From contig NZ_SOGJ01000023.1 of assembly GCF_004402375.1 (NCBI RefSeq), positions 434,001-498,000 on the forward strand: 64,000 bases of DNA. The letters are read 5' to 3'. This DNA comes from Cryobacterium breve (GTDB lineage: Bacteria > Actinomycetota > Actinomycetes > Actinomycetales > Microbacteriaceae). Below the pieces are notes generated by a model, which saw nothing but the letters and a program-made list of their open reading frames with translations, did no database searches and had not been told where the DNA came from. Position 1 is the first letter of the stretch, and each line of letters opens with the position of its first letter. Shown here piece by piece: positions 39,283 to 48,048 of the stretch. The position numbers and the translations under genes are program-made.

Positions 39283-40373
39283 TAGCTGGCCAGCCACTCG
39301 AGGTAGAAGGTGCCGACGCCGGCCGCCACAAGCAGGCCGCCGATGATCCAGAAGCGCACCACAACCGTGACCTCCGCCCAACCCTTCAGCTCGAAGTGAT
39401 GGTGGATCGGGCTCATCAGGAAGATGCGCTTGCCGCGTGTCACCTTGAAGTAGGCACGCTGAACGATGACGGATCCGGCCTCGATCACGAACAGGCCGCC
39501 GATCAGCACGAGCAGCAGTTCAGTTCGGCTGAGGATGGCCAGCGCGGCGAGGGCGCCGCCGATAGCCAACGAACCGGTGTCCCCGAGGAAGATCTTGGCC
39601 GGGGAGGTGTTCCACCACAGGAAGCCGATCAGACCGCCGACGATAGCCGCGGAGACGATGGCCAGGTCGAGCGGGTCCCGCACGTCGTAGGACCGGTACA
39701 GGTCGGCCACGTCGGCGCCGCCGTAGCGGGCCTGGTTGGACTGCCAGAAGCCGATCACGATGAAGGCGCCGATCGAGAGGATCGACGATCCGGTGGCGAG
39801 TCCGTCGAGTCCGTCAGTGACGTTGACGCCGTTTGACGTGGCCGCCACGATCAGGCAGATCCAGATCACGAAGAGGGAGATGCCGATGACCGTGCCGAGC
39901 TTCATGAAGTCCAACGGCAGGTCTCGCAGGAGGGAGATCTGGGTCGAGGCCGGCGTGACGCCGTGAATGTTCGGGAACTGGATCGAGAGCAGCGCGAAGG
40001 AGCCCGCGACGATGACCTGGCCGGTGACCTTCGCCCAGCCGCCGAGTCCGAGGCTGCGTTGGTTGCGGGTCTTCAGGAAGTCGTCGATGAAGCCGACCAG
40101 ACCGAGTCCGACCATCATGTACAGCACGAGAAGCGGCGAAATCGGAATGTGCGTGCCGGTGATCCACATGGCCGAGAAGTAGCTGACCACGGTTCCGATG
40201 ATGAGGATGATGCCACCCATGGTGGCGGTCCCGCGCTTGGCGTGGTGGCTCTGCGGCCCGTCGTCGCGGATGAATTGTCCCCATCCCAGCTTGTGGAACA
40301 GCCGGATGAACAGCGGCGTCAGCGTCAGGGTGAAGACGAGGGAGAAGGCACCCGCCATCAGGAGTGCTCTCAC
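39282..40373 (-). CDS. mraY: Phospho-N-acetylmuramoyl-pentapeptide transferase MraY
   Basis: This 363-aa membrane enzyme makes lipid I. The [20 protein letters not shown] and [13 protein letters not shown] motifs, with their catalytic Asp and His residues, are visible. GTG at 40373 overlaps the murF stop as GTGA; this start (M-R-A-L-L) matches the usual MraY N-terminus better than the earlier GTG at 40382. Confidence 0.96.
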   Translation of the reverse strand: MRALLMAGAFSLVFTLTLTPLFIRLFHKLGWGQFIRDDGPQSHHAKRGTATMGGIILIIGTVVSYFSAMWITGTHIPISPLLVLYMMVGLGLVGFIDDFLKTRNQRSLGLGGWAKVTGQVIVAGSFALLSIQFPNIHGVTPASTQISLLRDLPLDFMKLGTVIGISLFVIWICLIVAATSNGVNVTDGLDGLATGSSILSIGAFIVIGFWQSNQARYGGADVADLYRSYDVRDPLDLAIVSAAIVGGLIGFLWWNTSPAKIFLGDTGSLAIGGALAALAILSRTELLLVLIGGLFVIEAGSVIVQRAYFKVTRGKRIFLMSPIHHHFELKGWAEVTVVVRFWIIGGLLVAAGVGTFYLEWLAS

Positions 40374-41782
40374 GAGAACCACTCTCCCAGGCGGTCGCCC
40401 AGAAATCGCAGGCCCGCGGAATTGGATGATTTCACGAGTACAGTGTCCCCCGGTTGCACGGTGTCACGGAGCATTTCAAAGGCCTCGTCCGCGGATTCGA
40501 CGAACGCCGACTCCCCGTCCCAGGACCCCTCATTGATCGTGCTGATGTGCATGCGCCGGGCGGCTCGCCCGACCACGACGAGCTGGGAGATGTTCAGGCG
40601 CACCGCGAGCAGCCCGACGCGATCATGCTCCTCGCCGGCCAGCTCGCCCAATTCGCTCATCTCGCCGAGCACGGCGATGGTGCGCCGCCCTGGAACGGCG
40701 ATCTGGGCGAGGGTCTTCAACGCCGCAGTCATGGAGTCGGGGCTGGCGTTGTAGGCGTCGTTGATGACGGTCACCCCATCGCGGCCGCCCAACACCTGCA
40801 TTCGCCAGCGTTCGGCGGTGTGCACCGACTCAAGGGCCGAGACGATGTCGTCGATGGCGACGCCGAGTACCTCGGCGGCCGCGGCGGCGGCCAGGGCGTT
40901 CATCACATGGTGCTCGCCGAGCACTCGGAAGGCGACCTGGCGGCTCTCGCCCGAGGTCAGCCGAAGGGTGAACGTGGTGCCCGTCGCCGAAGCGTGCACC
41001 TCGGTGGCGCGAACGCCCGAGTCACCGTACTGGCCGAACCAGACGATCCGGGCGGCGGTGCTGGCTGCCATCCCGGCGACGCGCGGGTCGTCGGCGTTCA
41101 GGATGGCGACATCCGTCGCGAGCAGTTCGGAGACCATCTCGGTCTTCGCGATGACGGTGGCCTCGATGCCGCCGAACTCGCCGGCGTGCGCGAGGCCGAC
41201 CTTCAGCACGATGCCGACGTCGGGGCGTGCCATGCGGATCAGCCGGGCGATTTCGCCCACGCCGCTGGCACCCATTTCAGCCACCAGGAACCGGGTGTCC
41301 TGGGTCAGCTCGAGCATGGTCAGCGGTGCGCCGACCTCATTGTTGAAGGATGCGCGGGCGGCGACGGTCGGTCCCACCCGTTCGAGCACCGCTCGGATCA
41401 GGTTCTTCGTGGTGGTCTTGCCGTTGGACCCGGTGACGGCGACGATCTTGAGGTTTCCGGCCGCTCGAACGTGAGCCACGACGAACGTGGCCAGGTCACC
41501 GAGGGCGGTGACGGTATCCGGCACCACAATCTGGGCCACGGGGAGGTCGAGGTGGCGTTCGACAAGCAGCAGCGTTGCGCCGCGTTCGACGGCGGCCGGG
41601 GCGAACAGATGGCCGTCGGTCACCTCGCCCGGCTTGGCGACGAAAGTCGAGCCGGGCACGGTGTCCCTCGAGTCGGTGTGCACCATGCCGTCGGTGACCG
41701 CGTCGTTCGTCAGATCGCTGCCCTCAAGATGCAGGGTGCCGTTGACGGCCAGGGCGATCTGCTCGAGCGTGAGGGCGATCAT
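40370..41782 (-). CDS. murF: UDP-MurNAc-tripeptide:D-Ala-D-Ala ligase MurF
   Basis: This 470-aa ligase adds the terminal D-Ala-D-Ala. The ATP site is TGSNGKTTT (about residues 117-125), with [12 protein letters not shown] further on and [13 protein letters not shown] near the N-terminus. It directly abuts murE (no gap) and overlaps mraY by 4 bp, so translation is coupled on both sides. Confidence 0.96.
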   Translation of the reverse strand: MIALTLEQIALAVNGTLHLEGSDLTNDAVTDGMVHTDSRDTVPGSTFVAKPGEVTDGHLFAPAAVERGATLLLVERHLDLPVAQIVVPDTVTALGDLATFVVAHVRAAGNLKIVAVTGSNGKTTTKNLIRAVLERVGPTVAARASFNNEVGAPLTMLELTQDTRFLVAEMGASGVGEIARLIRMARPDVGIVLKVGLAHAGEFGGIEATVIAKTEMVSELLATDVAILNADDPRVAGMAASTAARIVWFGQYGDSGVRATEVHASATGTTFTLRLTSGESRQVAFRVLGEHHVMNALAAAAAAEVLGVAIDDIVSALESVHTAERWRMQVLGGRDGVTVINDAYNASPDSMTAALKTLAQIAVPGRRTIAVLGEMSELGELAGEEHDRVGLLAVRLNISQLVVVGRAARRMHISTINEGSWDGESAFVESADEAFEMLRDTVQPGDTVLVKSSNSAGLRFLGDRLGEWFS

Positions 41783-43327
41783 CTACAGCCACCCCGCTTC
41801 GCGCAGCGCCTGGCGAGAGTCGTCCCTGGCGGAGTAGGGGATCTTCACGCCGGCAACCTCGTGGTAATTTTCATGGCCTGGTCCCGCGTACAAGATCGCG
41901 TCGCCTTCTTTCGCTAGGGAGAGCGCCGTTCGAAACGCCGTTCGGGGGTCCGGGACCTCGTGGAACTCACCGCCGGGTACGGCCTCCCTTGCTGCGGCGA
42001 GCAGGGTTGCACGGATGGCGGCGGGGTCTTCGAACCGGGGATGGAAGTCGGTGACGACGACGATATCCGCTCCGCGGGCGGCGATGGCGCCCATGTCGGC
42101 GCGCTTCGTGGTGTCGCGGTCGCCGTCGGCGCCGAAGACCATGATCAGGCGGCCGGGGGTGAACTTGCGGATGGCGGCAAGGGTGTTCAGGAATGCGTCC
42201 GGGCTGTGGCCGTAGTCGATGTAGACCAGCGGGCCCGTGTCGCCGGAGATGCGCTCTGCGCGGCCGGGGATATACACGTCGATGCCGCCGTCGCGGTCGA
42301 GGGAATGGGCGATCGCCTCCAAGTCGTAACCGGATTCAACGAGGAGCAGGATGGCCAGGGCCGCGTTGGCGGCCATGAACCAGCCCACCAGGGGCACTCG
42401 GGTCTGCAGTCGGCGGCCCTCTGGCCCCTCGAGTAGGAACTCGGTGTACAGGGCGCTCTCGGACACGATGGACATGTGCCAATCGGCTTCGACATCGGGA
42501 TTGCTGCTCAACGTGGTCACCGGGATGCGGCACTCGTCGACGATTCGGCGGCCCCAGTCGGAGTCGACCGTGATGACACCGCGCTTGGAGCGATCCGGCT
42601 GGAACAGCTCAAGCTTGGCCTGGAAGTACTTGTCCAGGCTCACGTAGTCGTCGAGGTGGTCGTGGCTCAGGTTCGTGAACCCGGCGACGTCGAAGACGAG
42701 GCCGTCGACCCGGTGGCGGCTCAAGGCCTGGGCCGAGACCTCGATGGCGACGGCTCGAACCTCCGCCTCGCGCATGCGGGCGAGCAGGGCGTGCAGCTCG
42801 GTCGCCTCCGGGGTCGTCAGAGAGCTCACCACGGCGAGGTCGCCGATGCGTCGCTCGGCCGTCGAGGTGAGGCCGGAGACGACTCCGAGCTGGTTCAGCA
42901 GGGCGAAGAGCAGGTAGACCACGCTGGTCTTGCCGTTGGTGCCGGTGATGCCGAAGAGCGTGGCCGGGTTCGCGTCGGTGCGGTAGATCCACGCGGCGAC
43001 GGCTCCGAGAGCGGCGCGTGCATCCGGGGTCACCAGAATCGGCAGACCGGAGTCAGCCGCCAGGATCGCGCCCTCCTCGTCGGTCAAAATAGCGACTGCG
43101 CCGGATTCACGGGCGCCGCCGGCGTAGGACGCGCCATGACTGGCCCGTCCGGGAACGCCGACATAGAGGTCTCCGGGTTGAACGGTTCGGGAGCTCAGGC
43201 TCACGCCGGTGACCTCGAGGCCATCGACGTCGCCATGCACATACAGTTCGAATTCATCGACCAGTCCCGACAACGATCTGGGGACCGGATGTTGAGGACG
43301 GAGAGCCGAAGGTGCCAATTCGGTCAC
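41783..43327 (-). CDS. murE: UDP-MurNAc-dipeptide:diamino-acid ligase MurE
   Basis: This 514-aa ligase adds the third (diamino) residue. The ATP site is GTNGKTS (residues 129-135), with TTPEATELHALL and NLSHDHLDDYVSLDKYFQAK in the central domain. The C-terminal specificity motif, which is DNPR in meso-DAP-adding MurE, reads FHPR here (about residues 428-431, in VVTDFHPRFEDPAAIR). This suggests a residue other than meso-DAP; B-type walls with diaminobutyrate, lysine or ornithine are typical of the Microbacteriaceae. GTG at 43327. Confidence 0.95.
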   Translation of the reverse strand: MTELAPSALRPQHPVPRSLSGLVDEFELYVHGDVDGLEVTGVSLSSRTVQPGDLYVGVPGRASHGASYAGGARESGAVAILTDEEGAILAADSGLPILVTPDARAALGAVAAWIYRTDANPATLFGITGTNGKTSVVYLLFALLNQLGVVSGLTSTAERRIGDLAVVSSLTTPEATELHALLARMREAEVRAVAIEVSAQALSRHRVDGLVFDVAGFTNLSHDHLDDYVSLDKYFQAKLELFQPDRSKRGVITVDSDWGRRIVDECRIPVTTLSSNPDVEADWHMSIVSESALYTEFLLEGPEGRRLQTRVPLVGWFMAANAALAILLLVESGYDLEAIAHSLDRDGGIDVYIPGRAERISGDTGPLVYIDYGHSPDAFLNTLAAIRKFTPGRLIMVFGADGDRDTTKRADMGAIAARGADIVVVTDFHPRFEDPAAIRATLLAAAREAVPGGEFHEVPDPRTAFRTALSLAKEGDAILYAGPGHENYHEVAGVKIPYSARDDSRQALREAGWL

Positions 43328-43340
43328 GGGGCTCGCTTTC

Positions 43341-45134
43341 TTACCAGGTACCGGGAAGGGCAGGCGCGGTGGCGCCCGATGGGACTGCCCGGTACTTCTT
43401 CAGCACCTGACTCATGACCTCTTGGAAGACCGGAGCAGGTGCGGCGGAAGAATTTAGTTTAACAGGATCGGCGAGGCTAACCGAAACGACGTACTGCGGA
43501 TCGTCCGCGGGAGCGAAGCCGGAGACCGACACCAGGTATCCCTTGGTGTAGCCGCCCTGACCGTCGGGCATCTGCGCCGTTCCTGTCTTCGCGGCCACCC
43601 GGTATCCCGGAATCTCCCACGTCTTTGCCAGCCAGGCCTTCTGGTACACCATCTCGAGGATGTCGGCCGTGTCGCGGGCAGCCGTGGCCGATACGACCGG
43701 CGTGCCGACCGCTTCCGGAACCTCGGTCATGGTGCCGTCGGCGTGGCGGCAGCCTGCCACCAACTGCACGGGCATCCGAACGCCGTTGTTGGCCAGGGTT
43801 TGGTAGACGCTCGACACCTGGATGGCCGTGGTCGTGAGGCCCTGGCCGAACATGGTGGCGTACTTGGTCTGGTTGTCCCAGTCTTCCCAGGGGTGCAAGA
43901 TGCCGGAGTCTTCTGCGAGGAAGCCCGATTCGGTGGTCGAGCCCACACCGAACTTGGTCATGTAGTCATAGCGTTGCTGGTCGCTGATCAGTTCGCCGAA
44001 CTTGGACATGCCCGTGTTCGAGGACTCGATCATCACGCCTGTCAGGGTGAGGTTCAGGTCGGGGTGGCTGGAACTGTCGTTCACGTTGGCCCCGTTGGGC
44101 GGCAGGTATCGGTACGGCGCAACGATGCGGCTCAGCGGAGTGGCCGCGCCAGCGTCGAGAACGGATGCCGTGGTGAGCGCCTTGAACGTCGACCCCGGCT
44201 CGAAGGATGCCGTGAAGGCTCGCGACCCGCGGTCATCGGGGTTGGGGGTGCCGTTGACGTTATTGGGGTCGACCGAGGGGTAGTCGGCGACGGCGACGAG
44301 CTTGCCCGTCTTGACCTCCTGCACCACCACGTTGCCCCAGGCGGCTCCCGTGGCGATTGCTTGCTTGGCCAGCGCCTGCTGCACGAACCAGTTCAGGTCG
44401 GAGTCGATGGTCGTGACGACGTCGCCGCCGTCCCTGGCCGTCCTGGTCGTGACAGTGCTCTGGGGCAAGCGCACGCCGTCCGCGCCCTTCTCGTACGTCT
44501 CCGTGCCATTGGTACTCGCCAGGCAGGCATCCTGGCCGAGTTCGATGCCGGCCTGAGCCTCCCCGCCGGACGAGACGAACCCGACCAGGTTGCCGGCCAC
44601 GGCTCCGTCGGGGTAGACCCGGCTCGGGTTCTTCTCGGCGTACATCCAGGGGATGTCGAGTGCGTCGATGGCCCGGAACACCGACACGTCCACAGCGCGC
44701 ACGACGACGGCATAGTCGGAGTCCTTGTCGGCGGCGAGGGCGTCGGAGATGACCTTGAGGATTTCGTCGCCGCTCTGCCCGGTCAGGGCACCCACCTCCG
44801 CGACCGCCTGGGCGAGCGTCACGGTCACGTCTCCGGTGTCGGTGGTGCGCTCGAATTCCTTGGCGTTCCGCGGCGACAGGGTGATGTTGTACCGCATCAC
44901 CGTTCCGGCCAGGACGACCCCATTGGAGTCGACAATGTCACCCCGGGAACCGAAGACGGGCTGCTCGACCGAACGGTTGCCGAGCGAGTCGGCGCTCAGG
45001 GTGTCGGCCCGCACCACCTGGATGTCGACGAGCCGCACCACGAAAACCGTCACGAACAGGAGCAGCATGACGATCGTCGCCGCGCTCCGTCGCCGGCTCG
45101 ACCGGGTGCTGCTCGAACGGCTGTTGCTCGCCAC
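43341..45134 (-). CDS. ftsI: Septal penicillin-binding protein 3 (FtsI/PbpB)
   Basis: This protein of about 597 aa is a class B transpeptidase. A short basic cytoplasmic head leads to one membrane helix (ATIVMLLLFVTVFVVRLVDI), a dimerisation domain (QPVFGSRGDIVDSNGVVLA) and the transpeptidase domain with SxxK at S315-K318 (GSTFK), SSN in ESSNTGMSK, and KTGT in AAKTGTAQMP. GTG at 45134 is the likely start; the open frame upstream overlaps ftsL-side sequence. It lies 13 bp upstream of murE. Confidence 0.94.
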   Translation of the reverse strand: MASNSRSSSTRSSRRRSAATIVMLLLFVTVFVVRLVDIQVVRADTLSADSLGNRSVEQPVFGSRGDIVDSNGVVLAGTVMRYNITLSPRNAKEFERTTDTGDVTVTLAQAVAEVGALTGQSGDEILKVISDALAADKDSDYAVVVRAVDVSVFRAIDALDIPWMYAEKNPSRVYPDGAVAGNLVGFVSSGGEAQAGIELGQDACLASTNGTETYEKGADGVRLPQSTVTTRTARDGGDVVTTIDSDLNWFVQQALAKQAIATGAAWGNVVVQEVKTGKLVAVADYPSVDPNNVNGTPNPDDRGSRAFTASFEPGSTFKALTTASVLDAGAATPLSRIVAPYRYLPPNGANVNDSSSHPDLNLTLTGVMIESSNTGMSKFGELISDQQRYDYMTKFGVGSTTESGFLAEDSGILHPWEDWDNQTKYATMFGQGLTTTAIQVSSVYQTLANNGVRMPVQLVAGCRHADGTMTEVPEAVGTPVVSATAARDTADILEMVYQKAWLAKTWEIPGYRVAAKTGTAQMPDGQGGYTKGYLVSVSGFAPADDPQYVVSVSLADPVKLNSSAAPAPVFQEVMSQVLKKYRAVPSGATAPALPGTW

Positions 45135-45235
45135 CTGCGAATCCTGACTGCGGCCGGGGCCGCGGGTGTGGAACGTTCTGGGAACGAAGCTGACGGGACG
45201 GGAGGGCGGTGAAAACCACCCGGTGTACGAACCGC

Positions 45236-45856
45236 CTAGCGGGTCGTGGGTGTCGGCAGAGCGTTGGGCGCCTCGGCGGGCACGGTTGCGGACACGGATG
45301 CCGCGACAACCGGTTCCGCCGCCGGGCTGGCGACCGAACCACCCAGGCTTGCGCCCTGACCGGTGTTCTGCGGCAGTTCTGTGACCAAAGGTACGCCGGC
45401 GAGCAGCGCGTTCGGCACCAGGCTCGCCGAACCGGCTTGGCTTCCGATGGCCGAGGCCGGCGCGCCGAGGACGGCGCCGTCGGAGAGACGCAGGTAGACG
45501 GGGTTGGAGCTGCTGACCATGCCGAGGGCTTCCGCGTTGGCGGCCAGGCTCTGCGGCGAGGACACCCGCACCAGGTCTTCGGTCACGCTTTCGGCCGTGC
45601 GTCCGAGTTCGACCTGGCTGGCCTGAAGGCGGGACACCTCGTACGCCGACTGGGAGATGCCCACGCTCAGTAGCAGCTGGGCGATCACGATCACAGCCAC
45701 GCCCGTCACAGCCGAGAGGGCGTAGGCGATCTTCGGACGTGCCCTCCGCTGACTGCGCGGGGAGACGATCTCGATATGACGGGGCTCCTCCGCCGGGGCG
45801 TGGCCCGGGGTGCTCTCCCAGGTAGGTCGTAGGACGCGGGCGAGGTTGTCGCTCAT
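45236..45856 (-). CDS. ftsL: FtsL-like divisome protein
   Basis: This 206-aa bitopic protein has a basic N-terminal cytoplasmic part, one membrane helix ([21 protein letters not shown], about residues 43-63) and a short coiled coil ([23 protein letters not shown]), as in FtsL. It has an unusual Ala/Pro/Ser-rich extracellular tail of about 80 residues. The position between rsmH and ftsI is the classic ftsL place, and the assignment rests largely on this. Its ATG overlaps the rsmH stop (ATGA). Confidence 0.75.
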   Translation of the reverse strand: MSDNLARVLRPTWESTPGHAPAEEPRHIEIVSPRSQRRARPKIAYALSAVTGVAVIVIAQLLLSVGISQSAYEVSRLQASQVELGRTAESVTEDLVRVSSPQSLAANAEALGMVSSSNPVYLRLSDGAVLGAPASAIGSQAGSASLVPNALLAGVPLVTELPQNTGQGASLGGSVASPAAEPVVAASVSATVPAEAPNALPTPTTR

Positions 45857-46806
45857 TCGGCTCTCCTGAGTCTTTCGGCGGCGCGAAGTCGAACCGGCGT
45901 GGCACGCGGGTTGATGGCTTTTTCCTCGTCCGAGGCCAGTTCGGCACCCCGGATCAGAAGCTTGAACAGCGGTTTGTGTTCGGGAAGTTCGATCGGCAGT
46001 CCGGCGGGAGCCGTGGAGCCGGACGCTTTCGCCAGGACCTTCTTGACGATGCGGTCTTCGAGGGACTGGTAAGCCATGACCACGATGCGTCCGCCGACGG
46101 CGACCGATTCGAGTGCGGCCGGGATGGCTCGTTCCAGGACCGCGAGCTCCTGGTTGACTTCGATGCGCAGGGCCTGGAACACCCGCTTCGCGGGGTGCCC
46201 TGCGCGCTGCACGACGACCGGCGTCACAGCGGTGATGACCGCGACGAGCTGGGCGGACCGAACGAACGGAGTGTTCTCCCGCGCGTCGACGATGGCCTTG
46301 GCGTAGCGTGCCGCCAGCTTCTCCTCACCGTACTCGTGGAAGATTCGGCGCAGTTCCTGCTCGCTGTAGGTGGCGAGGATGCGCTCAGCCGTCAGATCGC
46401 TGGTGTTGTCCATGCGCATGTCCAGCGGGGCGTCCTTGGAATAGGAGAAGCCGCGCTCAACCCGGTCGAGCTGCAGCGAGGAGACGCCGAGGTCGAACAA
46501 CACGCCCGAAACCTCGGAGATCCCGAGGCCCTCCAGAGCGTCCTGGATACCGTCGTAGACGGTGTGAACCAGGTGGATCCGGTCGCGGAACGGTTTCAGC
46601 CGCTCTTCGGCGATCGCGAGAGCGTCGAGGTCCCGGTCGAGTCCGACCAGGACCAGCTCGGGGAATCTCTGCAGGAACGCCTCGGCGTGGCCGGCCATTC
46701 CGAGCGTGGCATCGACGAGCACGGCGCCCGGCCGTTCCAGCGCCGGCGCCAGCAGTTCGACGCAGCGGTCCAGCAGTACTGGGGTGTGGATGTCGTTGAT
46801 GTCCAT
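45853..46806 (-). CDS. rsmH: 16S rRNA (cytosine1402-N4)-methyltransferase RsmH
   Basis: This 317-aa SAM-dependent methyltransferase has [13 protein letters not shown] at the N-terminus, the SAM site [15 protein letters not shown], and the downstream [22 protein letters not shown]. It methylates C1402 in the ribosomal P site. I prefer ATG at 46806 (M-D-I-N-D-I-H-T-P) because it matches the usual N-terminus; an upstream ATG at 46839 is possible. It is the second gene of the dcw cluster. Confidence 0.94.
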   Translation of the reverse strand: MDINDIHTPVLLDRCVELLAPALERPGAVLVDATLGMAGHAEAFLQRFPELVLVGLDRDLDALAIAEERLKPFRDRIHLVHTVYDGIQDALEGLGISEVSGVLFDLGVSSLQLDRVERGFSYSKDAPLDMRMDNTSDLTAERILATYSEQELRRIFHEYGEEKLAARYAKAIVDARENTPFVRSAQLVAVITAVTPVVVQRAGHPAKRVFQALRIEVNQELAVLERAIPAALESVAVGGRIVVMAYQSLEDRIVKKVLAKASGSTAPAGLPIELPEHKPLFKLLIRGAELASDEEKAINPRATPVRLRAAERLRRAE

Positions 46807-46902
46807 AGTCCCGGGTGGTTCCTGATTCCTGATCCCCATCCATTCGTCTCTGGCACCGGGGAAGTGTGTCAGGCGGAACGGCTGGGGGTCAGGCGTCAGG
46901 AG

Positions 46903-47334
46903 CTACATAAGTCCCGGAATCACCTCCTCGGCGATATTGGCGAATGAGTCTTCCTGTCCGGCGAGGTAGGTTTCCCACGCGGTCGTGTCCCAGATCTCTA
47001 CCCGGGTGCCCACTCCGATGACGGTCAGGTCCCGGTCGAGCCCGGCGTAACTGCGCAGGTTCGCGGGAATGGTCACCCGGTTCTGCTTGTCGGGCATCTC
47101 GGCGCTCGCACCGGAGAAGATCAACCGGTTGAAGGAACGCGCACCCTGGTCCGTGAGCGGCGCCCGGGAGAACTGCGTGTAGTACGACTCGAACTCCTGC
47201 GTTGTGAACACGTACAGGCAGTTCTCCTGGCCGCGGGTCATGACGATCCCTGGAGAGAGCTCGTCGCGGAATTTCGCGGGCAGGATGACGCGCCCTTTTT
47301 CGTCGAGCTTGGGAGCATAGGTGCCGAAAAACAT
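46903..47334 (-). CDS. mraZ: Transcriptional regulator MraZ
   Basis: This 143-aa AbrB-like regulator contains the two SpoVT/AbrB-type repeats of MraZ (GTYAPKLDEKGRVILPAKFRDEL and PDKQNRVTIPANLRSYAGL). It binds direct repeats upstream of its own operon and represses dcw transcription in other bacteria. Three GTGGA repeats with 10-bp period lie 37-61 bp upstream of its ATG. It is the first gene of the division cluster. Confidence 0.96.
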   Translation of the reverse strand: MFFGTYAPKLDEKGRVILPAKFRDELSPGIVMTRGQENCLYVFTTQEFESYYTQFSRAPLTDQGARSFNRLIFSGASAEMPDKQNRVTIPANLRSYAGLDRDLTVIGVGTRVEIWDTTAWETYLAGQEDSFANIAEEVIPGLM

Positions 47335-47370
47335 CTATCCCCCTCTCTTCCGGCCAAGGTCAGATTGTGC

Positions 47371-47395
47371 TCCACTTTACTCCACTTTGATCCAC
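47371..47395 (-). promoter_or_regulatory. MraZ box array (three GTGGA repeats)
   Basis: On the minus strand GTGGA recurs three times at exact 10-bp spacing (TCCAC at 47371, 47381 and 47391 on the plus strand), within AAAGTGGA contexts. This is the arrangement expected for an MraZ operator: short direct repeats in phase with the helix. It is directly upstream of mraZ, so autoregulation is likely. Confidence 0.8.
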
Positions 47396-47514
47396 TCAGA
47401 CAGGAAAACACGGGAATTCTCGGGAAATATTCTTCTGAACTCCAGAAAAACACTGGGAAGCGCAGGTGGAGGGAAATCCCGCGTCTTGATCCAATCCGGC
47501 CCGCTTCCAGGCAC

Positions 47515-47544
47515 AAAAAAAGGGCCGATCCGATGATCGGCCCT
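47515..47544 (-). terminator. Rho-independent terminator of the DUF3040 gene
   Basis: A perfect 10-bp hairpin (arms AGGGCCGATC and GATCGGCCCT, loop CGAT) is followed on the minus strand by seven T residues, 55 bp after the DUF3040 stop. It is the only classic T-tailed terminator I see in the window and it insulates mraZ from the gene upstream. Confidence 0.9.
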
Positions 47545-47558
47545 ACAGCTGGTGGCGG

Positions 47559-47584
47559 GTGGAGCGGGGTGGAGCGTAGTGGAG
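47559..47584 (+). promoter_or_regulatory. Second phased GTGGAG array, opposite orientation
   Basis: GTGGAG occurs at 47559, 47569 and 47579 on the plus strand with exact 10-bp spacing, and GTGGCG at 47552 may be a weak fourth unit. The motif and period match the MraZ array at 47371-47395 but point the other way. It lies in the 3' untranslated region of the DUF3040 gene, upstream of its terminator. Confidence 0.55.
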
Positions 47585-47598
47585 CTAGACCCGGATGG

Positions 47599-47976
47599 TT
47601 ATGGCTGGCCGTCCTGGCGGCGATCCCAGCGTTCGTTCATGCGATCCATGAAGCCGCGTTCCGGGGAGCGCTGCTGAGACGGACTCGAGCGGGGGGCTGC
47701 GGACATCCGTGTGGCGTTCTTGCTTGGAGTGGTGGCGATCAGAACCCCGGCGAACATGATGACGAAACCCAGTACACCGAGCCACAACTGCTGGATGGCC
47801 ACGCCGGCGATGAGGCCGCCGATTCCCGCAACCGCGGCCAGAACCCCGAGAGAAATCGAGCGGTAGTTCGGCCGGAGGGAGGTTCCCCCGACGTTTGCTA
47901 CGAAGTCGGCGTCGTTGTGATAGAGACCGCGCTCCATCTCTTCGAGGAGTCGCTGCTCTTGTTCCGAAAGCGGCAT
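47599..47976 (-). CDS. DUF3040 membrane protein
   Basis: This 125-aa actinobacterial protein has the DUF3040 N-terminus (MPLSEQEQRLLEEMERGLYHNDADF), two membrane helices (SLGVLAAVAGIGGLIAGVAIQ and LGVLGFVIMFAGVLIATT) and a basic, Arg/Ser/Gln-rich tail. Members are common next to mraZ in actinobacteria; the function is unknown. ATG at 47976 follows AGGAGGAATGAG, a strong ribosome site. Confidence 0.88.
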   Translation of the reverse strand: MPLSEQEQRLLEEMERGLYHNDADFVANVGGTSLRPNYRSISLGVLAAVAGIGGLIAGVAIQQLWLGVLGFVIMFAGVLIATTPSKNATRMSAAPRSSPSQQRSPERGFMDRMNERWDRRQDGQP

Positions 47977-48036
47977 CTCATTCCTCCTGTTTGGGGTCGC
48001 GCTGTACTTCATCGATTCTAACCCCGCCGAGATGGC

Positions 48037-48042
48037 TAGGCT
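48037..48042 (+). promoter_or_regulatory. -10 element of the polyprenyl synthase gene
   Basis: TAGGCT ends 6 nt before the GTG at 48049, with no Shine-Dalgarno sequence. A second overlapping TAGGCA follows. This fits a leaderless transcript. Confidence 0.5.
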
Positions 48043-48048
48043 AGGCAG

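Noticed and set aside
37612..39285. Plus-strand open frame of 557 codons antisense to ftsW and murD
   Set aside because: Both antisense partners are certain genes, and the predicted protein is low-complexity (Val/Gly/Asp/His).
47335..47598. Possible RNase P RNA or other small RNA gene upstream of mraZ
   Set aside because: The gap of about 264 bp is too short for RNase P RNA. It is accounted for by the MraZ boxes, a terminator and a second GTGGAG array.
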